Source: a virus
Reading direction: 5' to 3' (one strand)
Virus record (IMG/VR): IMGVR_UViG_3300000116_000036
Span: 1-48,037 of that record
DNA: 48,037 bases
The notes under the pieces were generated by a model. The model made no database searches. It had not been told where the DNA came from and saw only the letters and a list, made by a program, of their open reading frames with translations. This document shows positions 1-5,753 of this stretch, in pieces (the stretch's first letter is position 1; every line of letters starts with the position of its first letter). A program made the position numbers and the translations under genes.

Positions 1-42
1 AGGGAAGAAATCAACGGTACAGATGGAGTTTGTGAGTTGCAT
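1..42 (-). CDS. 5' fragment of an unidentified gene
   Basis: Only the first 14 codons lie inside the window (MQLTNSICTVDFFP). The ATG at 42 is about 25 bases downstream of a good sigma70-like promoter, in the same relation as the helicase gene and its promoter at 4345. The fragment is too short to identify. The promoter makes a real gene likely. Confidence 0.5.
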   Translation of the reverse strand, partial: MQLTNSICTVDFFP

Positions 43-67
43 TGGTGTGTGTTTCTTTGACTCTTAT

Positions 68-96
68 AGTATTGCACCGATTGGCGCGGAAATCAA
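68..96 (-). promoter_or_regulatory. Sigma70-like promoter, copy 1 of a repeated module
   Basis: On the minus strand, TTGATT (91-96) is followed by a 17-bp spacer and AATACT (68-73), then ATAAGAGTCA. The block GTGCAATACTATAAGAGTCA is identical at 2264 and 4343. It should drive the gene starting at 42. A 26-bp dyad lies just upstream. Confidence 0.7.
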
Positions 97-102
97 GCGA
101 TA

Positions 103-128
103 GTGGACAGTTTGACCAACTGGCACAC
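103..128. repeat. 26-bp dyad repeat, copy 1
   Basis: An imperfect inverted repeat whose arms read GTGTGCCAGTT and AACTGTCCAC on the minus strand. The same 26 bases occur at 1135-1160, and a diverged copy is at 2301-2326. Here it ends seven bases before the -35 box of the neighbouring promoter. An operator or other protein-binding site is one reading. Confidence 0.7.
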
Positions 129-135
129 GCTGGGT

Positions 136-369
136 TTAATTCTCTTCGTCTTCGCGTGTAAGATCAGGAGCGAAAATGATCTCAACCTCACCATCTTGAG
201 GGTCTTGACCATCAACTACCCACTCTTCATAACAGGCAATTGCATCAAATGGGCGCTCATTTGCATTTGTTACCATAGCAGCGTAATAAGACTCGCCCAT
301 AGTATCAATCATATGCTGTTGATCATCAGTCTCGTTGAATGTGAAGAGGTCTAGAGTAGTGTCAAACAT
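136..369 (-). CDS. Hypothetical acidic protein, 77 aa
   Basis: A small acidic protein beginning MFDTTLDLFTF, with a C-terminus rich in Asp and Glu. It is last in a leftward cluster of small genes (136-1072). The ATG at 369 was chosen because the longer frame reaches back into the upstream gene and adds a Ser/Thr/Asn-rich stretch that does not look native. I do not recognise a family. The acidic composition resembles many cyanophage early host-takeover proteins, but that is only context. Confidence 0.6.
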   Translation of the reverse strand: MFDTTLDLFTFNETDDQQHMIDTMGESYYAAMVTNANERPFDAIACYEEWVVDGQDPQDGEVEIIFAPDLTREDEEN

Positions 370-403
370 GTTAGTTAGGGAGTGTGAGTGTGTGGAGTTA
401 GAG

Positions 404-616
404 TTAGTCGCGGAAGACTTCTTTAGCGTCAATGTACTTTACGGGAAACCCATAGTGATGAACAAGCACTTCAATCAAGTGGTCTTGATCTTCAGCGTTC
501 CAGTAATCAACGTAGTTACAGCAATGATCAGTGTAGTCCATTTGTTTGTCTGGTGGACATTCAAAGTCTACATCTTCAAAATCAAATACAATAGCAGTGA
601 CAGTAAATTTCTTCAT
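404..616 (-). CDS. Hypothetical protein, 70 aa
   Basis: Starts MKKFTVTAIVFDFEDVDFE, with an acidic middle and a C-terminal segment HHYGFPVKYIDAKEVF. The ATG at 616 comes one base after the stop of the gene upstream (ends 618), so the two look translationally coupled. The Tyr/His/Asp-rich middle (DYTDHCCNYVDYWNAEDQDH) is distinctive, but I cannot assign a family. Confidence 0.6.
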   Translation of the reverse strand: MKKFTVTAIVFDFEDVDFECPPDKQMDYTDHCCNYVDYWNAEDQDHLIEVLVHHYGFPVKYIDAKEVFRD

Positions 617-617
617 G

Positions 618-809
618 TCAGTTGAATCCTTTCTTGGTTTTGTAGTCATGGACAATAACAGTTTGATTGGTGATAGTTTGTTGCCACCAATACTGTCTTA
701 CATGTTCATAATCATCAAACCGTTTGCCATTGATAGTGTAGTAGTGCCTATCATATGGTTTGTCTGATGTATGAGTGAACCAATCAGATTGTTTAATTGT
801 TGGTGTCAT
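618..809 (-). CDS. Hypothetical protein, 63 aa
   Basis: Starts MTPTIKQSDWFTHTS and is rich in aromatics (Trp, Tyr). The start codon overlaps the stop of the gene upstream as TAATG, indicating translational coupling. No recognised domain. It belongs to the leftward cluster 136-1072. Confidence 0.6.
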   Translation of the reverse strand: MTPTIKQSDWFTHTSDKPYDRHYYTINGKRFDDYEHVRQYWWQQTITNQTVIVHDYKTKKGFN

Positions 810-1072
810 TAGTCTACGAGTTCCTGCATCATTTCGTTAACCTCTATACCATTTATATTAACATCATCCCACTTGCATCCGTCTGGTGTTTCCTTACTAC
901 CAAAGTCATTCAAGAGACTATAAACCAAGTCACCGTATGATCCACCGTTCCTTGCAGTCTCGCAAGCAAGGTTATACAAACCCTCATCATTACCGATCCA
1001 AAGTGATACGTTCCAGGTCTCCCAGTTTGTCCAACCGTTGTAGGTCTCGTTCTGTGTGGTGGTGGCGGTCAT
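809..1072 (-). CDS. Conserved phage protein with NGWTNWETWNVSLWI motif, 87 aa
   Basis: The hallmark is NGWTNWETWNVSLWIGNDEG near residues 12-31. This Trp-rich block occurs in a widespread phage and plasmid family that I recall only as a domain of unknown function. The ATG at 1072 is preceded by AAGGA at proper spacing. An in-frame ATG at 1093 would add seven residues but has no such ribosome site. It is the first gene of the leftward group that continues to 136. Confidence 0.65.
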   Translation of the reverse strand: MTATTTQNETYNGWTNWETWNVSLWIGNDEGLYNLACETARNGGSYGDLVYSLLNDFGSKETPDGCKWDDVNINGIEVNEMMQELVD

Positions 1073-1110
1073 GGTGGTTTCCTTGATTTCCATACTGTTA
1101 GTATGGCATG

Positions 1111-1257
1111 CTATGGGGTGCTTTGGGGGGTTTGGTGGACAGTTTGACCAACTGGCACACCAGGATCCTCTATGTTACTCTCTTGGATGTATTCTTCCAT
1201 TAAGTAACACATTTGAGGATCTTCTGGCATGTTAGATCTAACGATCTCATACAGCAT
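1111..1257 (-). CDS. Hypothetical protein, 48 aa, whose C-terminus is encoded by a repeat
   Basis: Starts MLYEIVRSNMPEDPQM and overlaps the 3' end of the gene upstream by 11 bases. Residues 33-41 (GVPVGQTVH) are translated from the 26-bp dyad repeat at 1135-1160. The repeat has either been captured as coding sequence or the true protein is shorter. A competing frame opens at the ATGA overlap at 1250 but gives only 16 residues. No known family. Confidence 0.4.
   Translation of the reverse strand: MLYEIVRSNMPEDPQMCYLMEEYIQESNIEDPGVPVGQTVHQTPQSTP
1135..1160. repeat. 26-bp dyad repeat, copy 2
   Basis: Identical over 26 bases to the copy at 103-128 and in the same orientation. Unlike the other two copies, it is not followed by the AATACTATAAGAGTCA promoter block. 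The region downstream instead contains a short palindrome (CCATAC, five bases, GTATGG) at 1090-1106, just before the gene at 1072. Confidence 0.7.
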
Positions 1258-1495
1258 TTGTTTCACAGCACCCATAAACTACCTCTTCAAATTGTTCTTT
1301 AGTCATCTCAGTATAGCGGTTCCCAGGAATAACGGCAACATTATCTTGAGGAGTGACAACATACCAAGTACGTTCAATATCATCGCTAAGGTAAGTTACT
1401 TCACGATGAAGTTCATACCCAAGGAAAGAACGAATGCGGGAAGAATAGTCCAATGGATACTTACCCGCGTTGTCGCGATTGTAAACGAAATTCAT
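1247..1495 (-). CDS. Hypothetical protein, 82 aa
   Basis: Starts MNFVYNRDNAGKYPLDYSS and contains YELHREVTYLSDDIERTWYVVT. The ATG at 1495 follows the upstream stop (ends 1497) by one base. The longer frame from 1546 would overlap the upstream gene heavily and is less likely. The fold looks like a small alpha/beta protein. No family recognised. Confidence 0.6.
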   Translation of the reverse strand: MNFVYNRDNAGKYPLDYSSRIRSFLGYELHREVTYLSDDIERTWYVVTPQDNVAVIPGNRYTEMTKEQFEEVVYGCCETNAV

Positions 1496-1496
1496 A

Positions 1497-1886
1497 TCAA
1501 GCACCCTGACGATATAGGTAACCACCTGCCCAATCAGCATGCTCAAACAACCAATTACGTTGTGAGATAATTAATAGATTGAAACGCACTCCTTTTGCTG
1601 GTGCTTTGACTGATGCTGCTTTGTATACTTCGCCAGTCTTTCTATCAATGAAGGCATGCACTGATTCAGTCTGACCATTTACACACTGCATGACCTTGTG
1701 ATACTTACGACCTGAAATCAGTGCATAAGAATAGTTACGACCACTATTTGGATACTGCTTTTGATGTGACTGTTGCAGTGCATCACATAACATCAGACTA
1801 TACTTAGTGACGTTGATTTGAATGGTGTTCTGTGCATCCTTCTGAGCACAATAGTCAGAAAACTCTTTGTTCATTGTGATGGTCAT
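1497..1886 (-). CDS. Conserved hypothetical protein, 129 aa
   Basis: A basic protein starting MTITMNKEFSDYCAQKDAQ. It contains GRKYHKVMQCVNGQTESVHAFIDRKTGEVYKAASVKAPAKG (given here as the segment near residues 60-97) and ends AGGYLYRQGA. The DRKTGEVYKAASxxxPAKGVRFNL segment is typical of a protein family common in T4-like cyanophages. I know no function for it. Its ATG overlaps the upstream stop as ATGA, so it is coupled to the HicA-like gene. Confidence 0.7.
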   Translation of the reverse strand: MTITMNKEFSDYCAQKDAQNTIQINVTKYSLMLCDALQQSHQKQYPNSGRNYSYALISGRKYHKVMQCVNGQTESVHAFIDRKTGEVYKAASVKAPAKGVRFNLLIISQRNWLFEHADWAGGYLYRQGA

Positions 1887-2077
1887 TTAACGGTGCCTAG
1901 TGTACGACGAATTTGACGAGATGCTTGAGCGATAGCATAATTATCGCTTGGAGTCTTGCTAGTAGTCATAACAACACCCGTATCATGTTTCCAGATAAGG
2001 TGTTTAGTTTCTCTAGCAAGTGTGAACCCATTGCGTTGCATTAGCACACGCATTTCTTTCGTTTGATTCCTTGCCAT
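1883..2077 (-). CDS. HicA-like small protein, 64 aa
   Basis: Starts MARNQTKEMRVLMQRNGF. The pattern of a short helix, then xRNGF, then a basic strand and KHLIWKH at residues 25-31 matches the HicA/YcfA double-stranded-RNA-binding-like fold. In HicA toxins the strand carries the catalytic His (here H26 or H31). Nothing like a HicB antitoxin is next to it: both neighbours are unrelated small proteins. The ATG at 2077 is one base after the upstream stop. A toxin activity is inferred only, and a repurposed RNA-binding protein is equally possible. Confidence 0.55.
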   Translation of the reverse strand: MARNQTKEMRVLMQRNGFTLARETKHLIWKHDTGVVMTTSKTPSDNYAIAQASRQIRRTLGTVK

Positions 2078-2078
2078 A

Positions 2079-2237
2079 TCAGTAAGAGAGCAATTGATCA
2101 ACAGCGTCATCAGCATCACCGATAACATCGCTGACCCATTCGTCTTCAGCAACTTGATAATTATCAACGTCACTTTCAACAGCAGGAACATAGTCCCATG
2201 CTTTTGTGTGGAATGATTTGAGTTGGTTCCTAGGCAT
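2079..2237 (-). CDS. Hypothetical acidic protein, 52 aa
   Basis: Starts MPRNQLKSFHTKAWDYVP, followed by a strongly acidic half (VSDVIGDADDAVDQLL). It is the first gene downstream of the promoter at 2266-2294 and leads the run 2079, 1883, 1497, 1247, 1111. The basic N-terminus and acidic C-terminus are all that can be said. No family recognised. Confidence 0.6.
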   Translation of the reverse strand: MPRNQLKSFHTKAWDYVPAVESDVDNYQVAEDEWVSDVIGDADDAVDQLLSY

Positions 2238-2265
2238 GAGTTGCGTGTCTTTGTTTGACTCTTAT

Positions 2266-2294
2266 AGTATTGCACCGATCAAGGTGCTTTGCAA
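2266..2294 (-). promoter_or_regulatory. Sigma70-like promoter, copy 2 of a repeated module
   Basis: TTGCAA (2289-2294), a 17-bp spacer, AATACT (2266-2271), then ATAAGAGTCA on the minus strand. It should start transcription about 25 bases before the 52-aa gene at 2237. The dyad at 2301-2326 lies in the same relation as in copy 1, including the shared ATCGCTTG between dyad and -35 box. Confidence 0.7.
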
Positions 2295-2300
2295 GCGATG

Positions 2301-2326
2301 GTGGACAGTTCGTTACACTGGCACAC
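2301..2326. repeat. 26-bp dyad repeat, diverged copy 3
   Basis: The outer arms are conserved (GTGTGCCAGT and GAACTGTCCAC on the minus strand) while the centre differs from copies 1 and 2. Conservation of the arms with drift in the loop argues for a binding site or structured element rather than coding sequence. Confidence 0.65.
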
Positions 2327-2469
2327 CGCGTCGGTTTGGCGTTGAGACAGGTATCAGGCAGAATCTCACCTGAGACCCACCTGAGATCCCAGTCAGGGAC
2401 TGAAATACAAAACGCGAAAAATCCATAACGAGATGCGGAAGGTGCGAGAGGTCACCCGCGCAAATAGAA
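2327..2469. other. Intergenic segment, no gene seen, with a short direct repeat
   Basis: About 140 bases between the dyad repeat and the stop of the gene at 2470. No credible reading frame. It contains a 9-bp direct repeat CACCTGAGA at 2367-2375 and 2378-2386 (11-base period), and it looks more GC-rich than its surroundings. No terminator hairpin with a T-tract is evident. Confidence 0.5.
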
Positions 2470-3066
2470 TTATAGGTTTTTGAGGTGTTCATAGAAAGGG
2501 TTGCAAACTTTGTACTGTCCTTTAACATGAGTGTCATCTAGTAAGTGTGAGTTAAGATGGTGAATCACCAAACTAGGGTGAGTTATGTAATCTGCATAAG
2601 ACCACGAGCAAGATCTAACATAGCGGTTGCTCTGCTCTTCACATATGCGTTTGATTTGCTGATCCAATCTATCAGCAATCGCTTCAAACTTAAATTCAAT
2701 CACGTACGCCAAGACTCCATCAATAAAGAATGATTGAATGATGGGTAGGTTAGCATCGCGATCCTTTACGAATCGTGCTCTAGTGTAATCATTAAAGCAA
2801 CCGCTTCCGTTAGTAGTCTTGCCCGTGTAATTCTTTGGTTTAACTTCCTTCTCTTCTTTCGTAATCTTGTGCTTTGCATCACGACCCAGTTTGCCAGGGA
2901 TAGCATCACATCCAGCAACTTCTGCTGTAATGTGTTCACGTAGCGTTGAGGAGTTGCTGTCATTCATGTATAGGTTGTAGAGTTCCTCAAATAGATCTCC
3001 CTGCCCTATGATGGGGCAACCAAGGGCACGATCAACGCAGAGATGGAGTAAGTCTGTTGAAAACAT
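2470..3066 (-). CDS. Conserved hypothetical protein, possible nuclease, 198 aa
   Basis: Lies three bases downstream of the helicase gene and is co-transcribed with it. Visible features are GRDAKHKITKEEKEVKPKNY (about residues 61-80), a Gly/Asn segment TNGSGCFNDYTRARF, and a beta-rich segment IQSFFIDGVLAYVIEFKFE. Lys- and Glu-rich patches such as EVKPK and FKFE would fit a restriction-endonuclease-like core, but I cannot trace a convincing PD-(D/E)xK motif. The helicase neighbour suggests a DNA-related role. Treat the nuclease idea as weak. Confidence 0.6.
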   Translation of the reverse strand: MFSTDLLHLCVDRALGCPIIGQGDLFEELYNLYMNDSNSSTLREHITAEVAGCDAIPGKLGRDAKHKITKEEKEVKPKNYTGKTTNGSGCFNDYTRARFVKDRDANLPIIQSFFIDGVLAYVIEFKFEAIADRLDQQIKRICEEQSNRYVRSCSWSYADYITHPSLVIHHLNSHLLDDTHVKGQYKVCNPFYEHLKNL

Positions 3067-3068
3067 AA

Positions 3069-4319
3069 TCAGGAGTAGACGTAAGCGATAGCAGGGATAC
3101 CTTTGACGAAGATGGTGTCAACAATAGACTGCAATCTGCTTGCAGTACGCTTGCCTGAACCATAACCAGATGTCATGGGCACTGTAACATAACCACAAGA
3201 CTTGCGGTACATGGAGAACTTACCAGGGGTGATAGATCCCTCACTGATACCTCTAGCGTCATCTTTGTTGACACGGATAACACGACCGATTGTCTGTGCC
3301 ATCTCAATGATGGGAAGATTACGCAGCAAGATGCAATGAGTCAGACCAGGCACGTTGATACCTTCAGACAAAATGCTATAGTGGAAGACAAGAAACTTAC
3401 GACCCTTTTCTTTGCCCCACTGATCAAGAGTCTGGAAGAATTTCTCTCGTGAGACTTTCTCTTTGTTGACATATGCACCATGCTTGGATGTGATATGCAT
3501 CACGTCATAACCACGCTGTTTGATCTCTTCCAGAATATATGACTCTGAAAGCATACGCCACAGCACACGAGTGTTAGGAGCAGCAACCAGAACCTTTTGA
3601 CCCTGTGTCTCATCAAGGCGATCAAGTACGCCTAGAATGTTGTTAGCATCAAGCAAAGGTGCGTTCTCTTTAGTGCGAACCTCATCGGTCTCGTAAGGTA
3701 CTACCTGAGGAGGAACAATGCTACCGTTGTTTAACAGTTCGGGAGCAGGAGTTGACTCCAAGACATTACCATAGACCTTGACATTGTTCATGCCACGTTG
3801 AATGTGACCACGATCATGCTTGGGAGTTGCTGTCACAAAGAAGCGACGATTAGCATACTTAGATACTGCCTTGACAGACTGAAAGAATCCCTTGCCTGTA
3901 GAATTGTGTGCCTCATCAAAGTAGATAGTATCAATAGGAATGCCACTATCTACAACACGACCCAAAGAATGGTATGTCGTGAATATCATGACGTGACGAC
4001 CACCACCGTTCTGAAATACACAGAAGGAAGAGATGTCATGTGGTTTAGTAGAAGAAAACTCCATAGTCTCTCCACTATGTACGTGCATGACCTTAGCATC
4101 AGTGAGAAACTCACTGAACTCAGCATGCAGTTGATTAGCGAGAAGAATGCGAGGAGCAACAACAACGAAGACAGAAGGATTGTCAAGTTGTTTGACCCGA
4201 CGCATGAGGTCTGCGATCATAATGTATGTCTTACCGCCACCTGTAGGGCAGTAGATTTGACCGACAGTCGCTGACTCCATGGCATCGTGGGCGCGTTGCT
4301 GATGGGGACGGAGTTGCAT
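3069..4319 (-). CDS. SF2 DNA/RNA helicase, UvsW-like
   Basis: A superfamily 2 helicase with the expected motifs in order: Q-motif-like RPHQQRA at the N-terminus, Walker A PTGGGKT (25-31), Walker B DEAH (135-138), motif III TATP (163-166), and motif VI QTIGRVIR (342-349). It should couple ATP hydrolysis to unwinding or remodelling of nucleic acids. Length is 416 aa, shorter than T4 UvsW (587 aa), which has an extra N-terminal domain. Core layout also resembles the helicase subunits of type I/III restriction enzymes. The ATG at 4319 is the only sensible start, about 25 bases after a clear promoter. It shares an operon with the 198-aa gene at 2470. Confidence 0.85.
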   Translation of the reverse strand: MQLRPHQQRAHDAMESATVGQIYCPTGGGKTYIMIADLMRRVKQLDNPSVFVVVAPRILLANQLHAEFSEFLTDAKVMHVHSGETMEFSSTKPHDISSFCVFQNGGGRHVMIFTTYHSLGRVVDSGIPIDTIYFDEAHNSTGKGFFQSVKAVSKYANRRFFVTATPKHDRGHIQRGMNNVKVYGNVLESTPAPELLNNGSIVPPQVVPYETDEVRTKENAPLLDANNILGVLDRLDETQGQKVLVAAPNTRVLWRMLSESYILEEIKQRGYDVMHITSKHGAYVNKEKVSREKFFQTLDQWGKEKGRKFLVFHYSILSEGINVPGLTHCILLRNLPIIEMAQTIGRVIRVNKDDARGISEGSITPGKFSMYRKSCGYVTVPMTSGYGSGKRTASRLQSIVDTIFVKGIPAIAYVYS

Positions 4320-4344
4320 GCGAGGGCGTTTCTTTGACTCTTAT

Positions 4345-4373
4345 AGTATTGCACAAAAAAAGACCCCCGTCAA
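4345..4373 (-). promoter_or_regulatory. Sigma70-like promoter, copy 3, with its -35 in a terminator loop
   Basis: TTGACG (4368-4373), 17 bp, AATACT (4345-4350), then ATAAGAGTCA, driving the helicase gene. The -35 hexamer is exactly the loop of the upstream terminator hairpin, and the T-tract of that terminator forms most of the spacer. Confidence 0.75.
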
Positions 4374-4380
4374 GGGGTCT
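4355..4380 (-). terminator. Rho-independent terminator
   Basis: On the minus strand AGACCCC, loop TTGACG, GGGGTCT, followed by seven T's. It closes the leftward group of small genes ending at 4399 and directly abuts the helicase promoter. Confidence 0.85.
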
Positions 4381-4398
4381 AGACCAGTTCAGCGACTG

Positions 4399-4695
4399 TC
4401 ATAAGAAGAACTGTTCTAGTCCTCTTAGATTCTTAAGCATTGCTGAATAGGGAGAAGTATTGCCTAGACTAACACGATCTCCAACCTTCTTATGTGTTAT
4501 TGGACTGTGGTAATGTTTGGTCTTTGTGTTGTAGAAACCCCAGATACAACGAGAGGGATTGTTATCATTAAAAAGGAACTTACGATGAGATACAATCCAC
4601 ACTGCAAGAACATTAGTCTTAAAGCGAACTGTCTCGTATCGGTATCCTTTAGGGGGTTGATGTGGTTCAAGTTGTTCACAGATCTCGGTAAGCAT
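4399..4695 (-). CDS. Conserved hypothetical protein, 98 aa
   Basis: Starts MLTEICEQLEPHQPPKGYRYETVRF and has a central WIVSHRKFLFNDNNPSRCIWGFYNTKTKHYHSP-type stretch (near residues 33-66) rich in aromatic and basic residues. The ATG at 4695 overlaps the preceding gene by 20 bases. A longer frame would run through that gene. The last gene before the terminator at 4355. No function known. Confidence 0.6.
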   Translation of the reverse strand: MLTEICEQLEPHQPPKGYRYETVRFKTNVLAVWIVSHRKFLFNDNNPSRCIWGFYNTKTKHYHSPITHKKVGDRVSLGNTSPYSAMLKNLRGLEQFFL

Positions 4696-4876
4696 CACGA
4701 ATTCCAAGGAGTTGGGCGATCTCGTCAATTTGACTGAATTTACGGTTGTATTCAGTCTCGGAGATCTTTTTATCAGCATAAAATGACTGTTGAAGATCGC
4801 AGATTAGCAAGAAGATTGCTTGCTTAACCAATGCCTTTTGTTCACGATCTAAGATCGCTGAATGTAGCGTCGTCAT
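4676..4876 (-). CDS. Hypothetical protein, 66 aa
   Basis: Starts MTTLHSAILDREQKALVKQAIFLL and appears entirely alpha-helical (QAIFLLICDLQQSFYADKK, then ETEYNRKFSQIDEIAQLLG). It follows the 57-aa gene by four bases. No recognised domain. A small helical dimer or regulatory protein is possible. Confidence 0.6.
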   Translation of the reverse strand: MTTLHSAILDREQKALVKQAIFLLICDLQQSFYADKKISETEYNRKFSQIDEIAQLLGIRDAYRDL

Positions 4877-4880
4877 GTCA

Positions 4881-5054
4881 TTAACGTCGTAGTGATGGAA
4901 GATAGTCCAGAACTTGTTGCCGAATTTCCATCAATTCATTGAAGCACTCTTGATTATGGGCACATGAGCGAAGACGATCATCTGCTTTGTGAACAGATTC
5001 TACAAACAGATCTAGTCCACGATTCCATTTTGTGTCTTGGGATTCGTTGTTCAT
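4881..5054 (-). CDS. Hypothetical protein, 57 aa
   Basis: Translation is MNNESQDTKWNRGLDLFV at the start and FNELMEIRQQVLDYLPSLRR at the end, predicted helical. It sits in a tightly packed leftward run (5084, 4881, 4676, 4399). No family recognised. Confidence 0.55.
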   Translation of the reverse strand: MNNESQDTKWNRGLDLFVESVHKADDRLRSCAHNQECFNELMEIRQQVLDYLPSLRR

Positions 5055-5083
5055 GGTACAAAAGTTATGTTAACAGATTTTAT

Positions 5084-5224
5084 TCAGTAGTCAACGGTAT
5101 ATTCACAAGGAATCTCGGGATAATCATCATACTCTGACAATAGGATGTCATCAATGTCATCCATGTCATCAAATATGTCTTTACCGTCATCAAGTTGATC
5201 TAGGATAGTTCGTGGTAGATACAT
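5084..5224 (-). CDS. Very acidic small protein, 46 aa
   Basis: Starts MYLPRTILDQLDDGKDIFDD and has about one third Asp/Glu. Its ATG follows the upstream TAA by one base, and GAGGAGT, within the last codons of the upstream gene, serves as ribosome-binding site. The acidic composition hints at DNA mimicry or interaction with a basic partner such as the product of the gene just upstream, but this is conjecture. Confidence 0.6.
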   Translation of the reverse strand: MYLPRTILDQLDDGKDIFDDMDDIDDILLSEYDDYPEIPCEYTVDY

Positions 5225-5225
5225 A

Positions 5226-5402
5226 TTACTCCTCGTTATAGTAATCAATTTGCTCTATACGCTTGCTTTTTGATGGTTTGTTATCTGTATAGTCATCTCC
5301 CCAACTTGAGGACTTTTTACTATTTCCACGCTGACGTTTTTCACGGAGTGATTTCCCATAAGAGTTGTACTCGTCTCCTCCACGGCGATAAGTTCGTCCC
5401 AT
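5226..5402 (-). CDS. Basic, charged small protein, 58 aa
   Basis: Starts MGRTYRRGGDEYNSYGKSLREKR and is rich in Arg, Lys, Ser and Gly, so it is probably disordered and nucleic-acid-binding. The ATG at 5402 was preferred to a TTG at 5444 because a late-promoter box (5435-5442) overlaps that TTG. It pairs with the strongly acidic protein downstream. Confidence 0.6.
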   Translation of the reverse strand: MGRTYRRGGDEYNSYGKSLREKRQRGNSKKSSSWGDDYTDNKPSKSKRIEQIDYYNEE

Positions 5403-5434
5403 TGCTACTAATCTACTTTTAATAAAGGTGCTAG

Positions 5435-5442
5435 TATTTATC
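5435..5442 (-). promoter_or_regulatory. T4-type late promoter
   Basis: GATAAATA within TTGATAAATACTAG on the minus strand, about 33 bases before the ATG at 5402. Matches the T4 late box (TATAAATA) at seven of eight positions. It overlaps the stop of the gene upstream. Confidence 0.6.
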
Positions 5443-5680
5443 AATCTGCGGTAGCAGAAAAATGAACGTAACTTGAGTTATTTTCTTCAGTCAGGAACTG
5501 GGGTTGTTCATCATTGTATGGTGTCTTATCATCAACGACAATAGACAATTCATCAAAGAAGTAACCAACACCACGCAAGAAATCAGCAGACTTCTCAACA
5601 GTATCTTTCAAAAATACAGACTCAAATTCCTTAGTTGTTACGGTGCCGTCTTCATCAACGGCGGTGAGTGTGAATAGCAT
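5441..5680 (-). CDS. Conserved cyanophage protein, 79 aa
   Basis: Starts MLFTLTAVDEDGTVTTKEFESVF, followed by a helical segment (EKSADFLRGVGYFF) and an acidic tail. This layout (FTFT.DEDG, KEFESV, ADFLRGxGY) recurs in small cyanophage proteins next to tail-fibre genes, as I recall, without known function. I chose the ATG at 5680 because a terminator hairpin (5685-5723) lies just upstream, making the longer frame from 5761 unlikely. Confidence 0.7.
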   Translation of the reverse strand: MLFTLTAVDEDGTVTTKEFESVFLKDTVEKSADFLRGVGYFFDELSIVVDDKTPYNDEQPQFLTEENNSSYVHFSATAD

Positions 5681-5684
5681 GTCT

Positions 5685-5723
5685 GAAATAAGAAGACCCC
5701 CATAGTATAAAACCATGAGGGTC
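5685..5723 (-). terminator. Rho-independent terminator
   Basis: An 11-bp stem (GACCCTCATGG pairing with CTATGGGGGTC, two G-T pairs) with loop TTTTATA, then TTCTTATTT on the minus strand. It follows the structural gene ending at 5754 and separates the fibre operon from the small gene at 5680. Confidence 0.75.
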
Positions 5724-5753
5724 GTTCTGTCAACTGTACCAGTCAGATTAGTG

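Noticed and set aside
68-96. Reading the -10 box as TACTAT with a 19-bp spacer
   Set aside because: With AATACT/TATGCT the spacer is 17 bp at all four copies, and the boxes then resemble the TATACT of other promoters here.
1090-1106. Palindrome CCATAC-N5-GTATGG as a terminator
   Set aside because: Only a 6-bp stem without GC richness or a T-tract. At most an operator.
3798-4274. 158-codon open frame on the plus strand opposite the helicase gene
   Set aside because: It mirrors the well-supported helicase codons, has no ribosome-binding site or promoter and no recognisable protein pattern.
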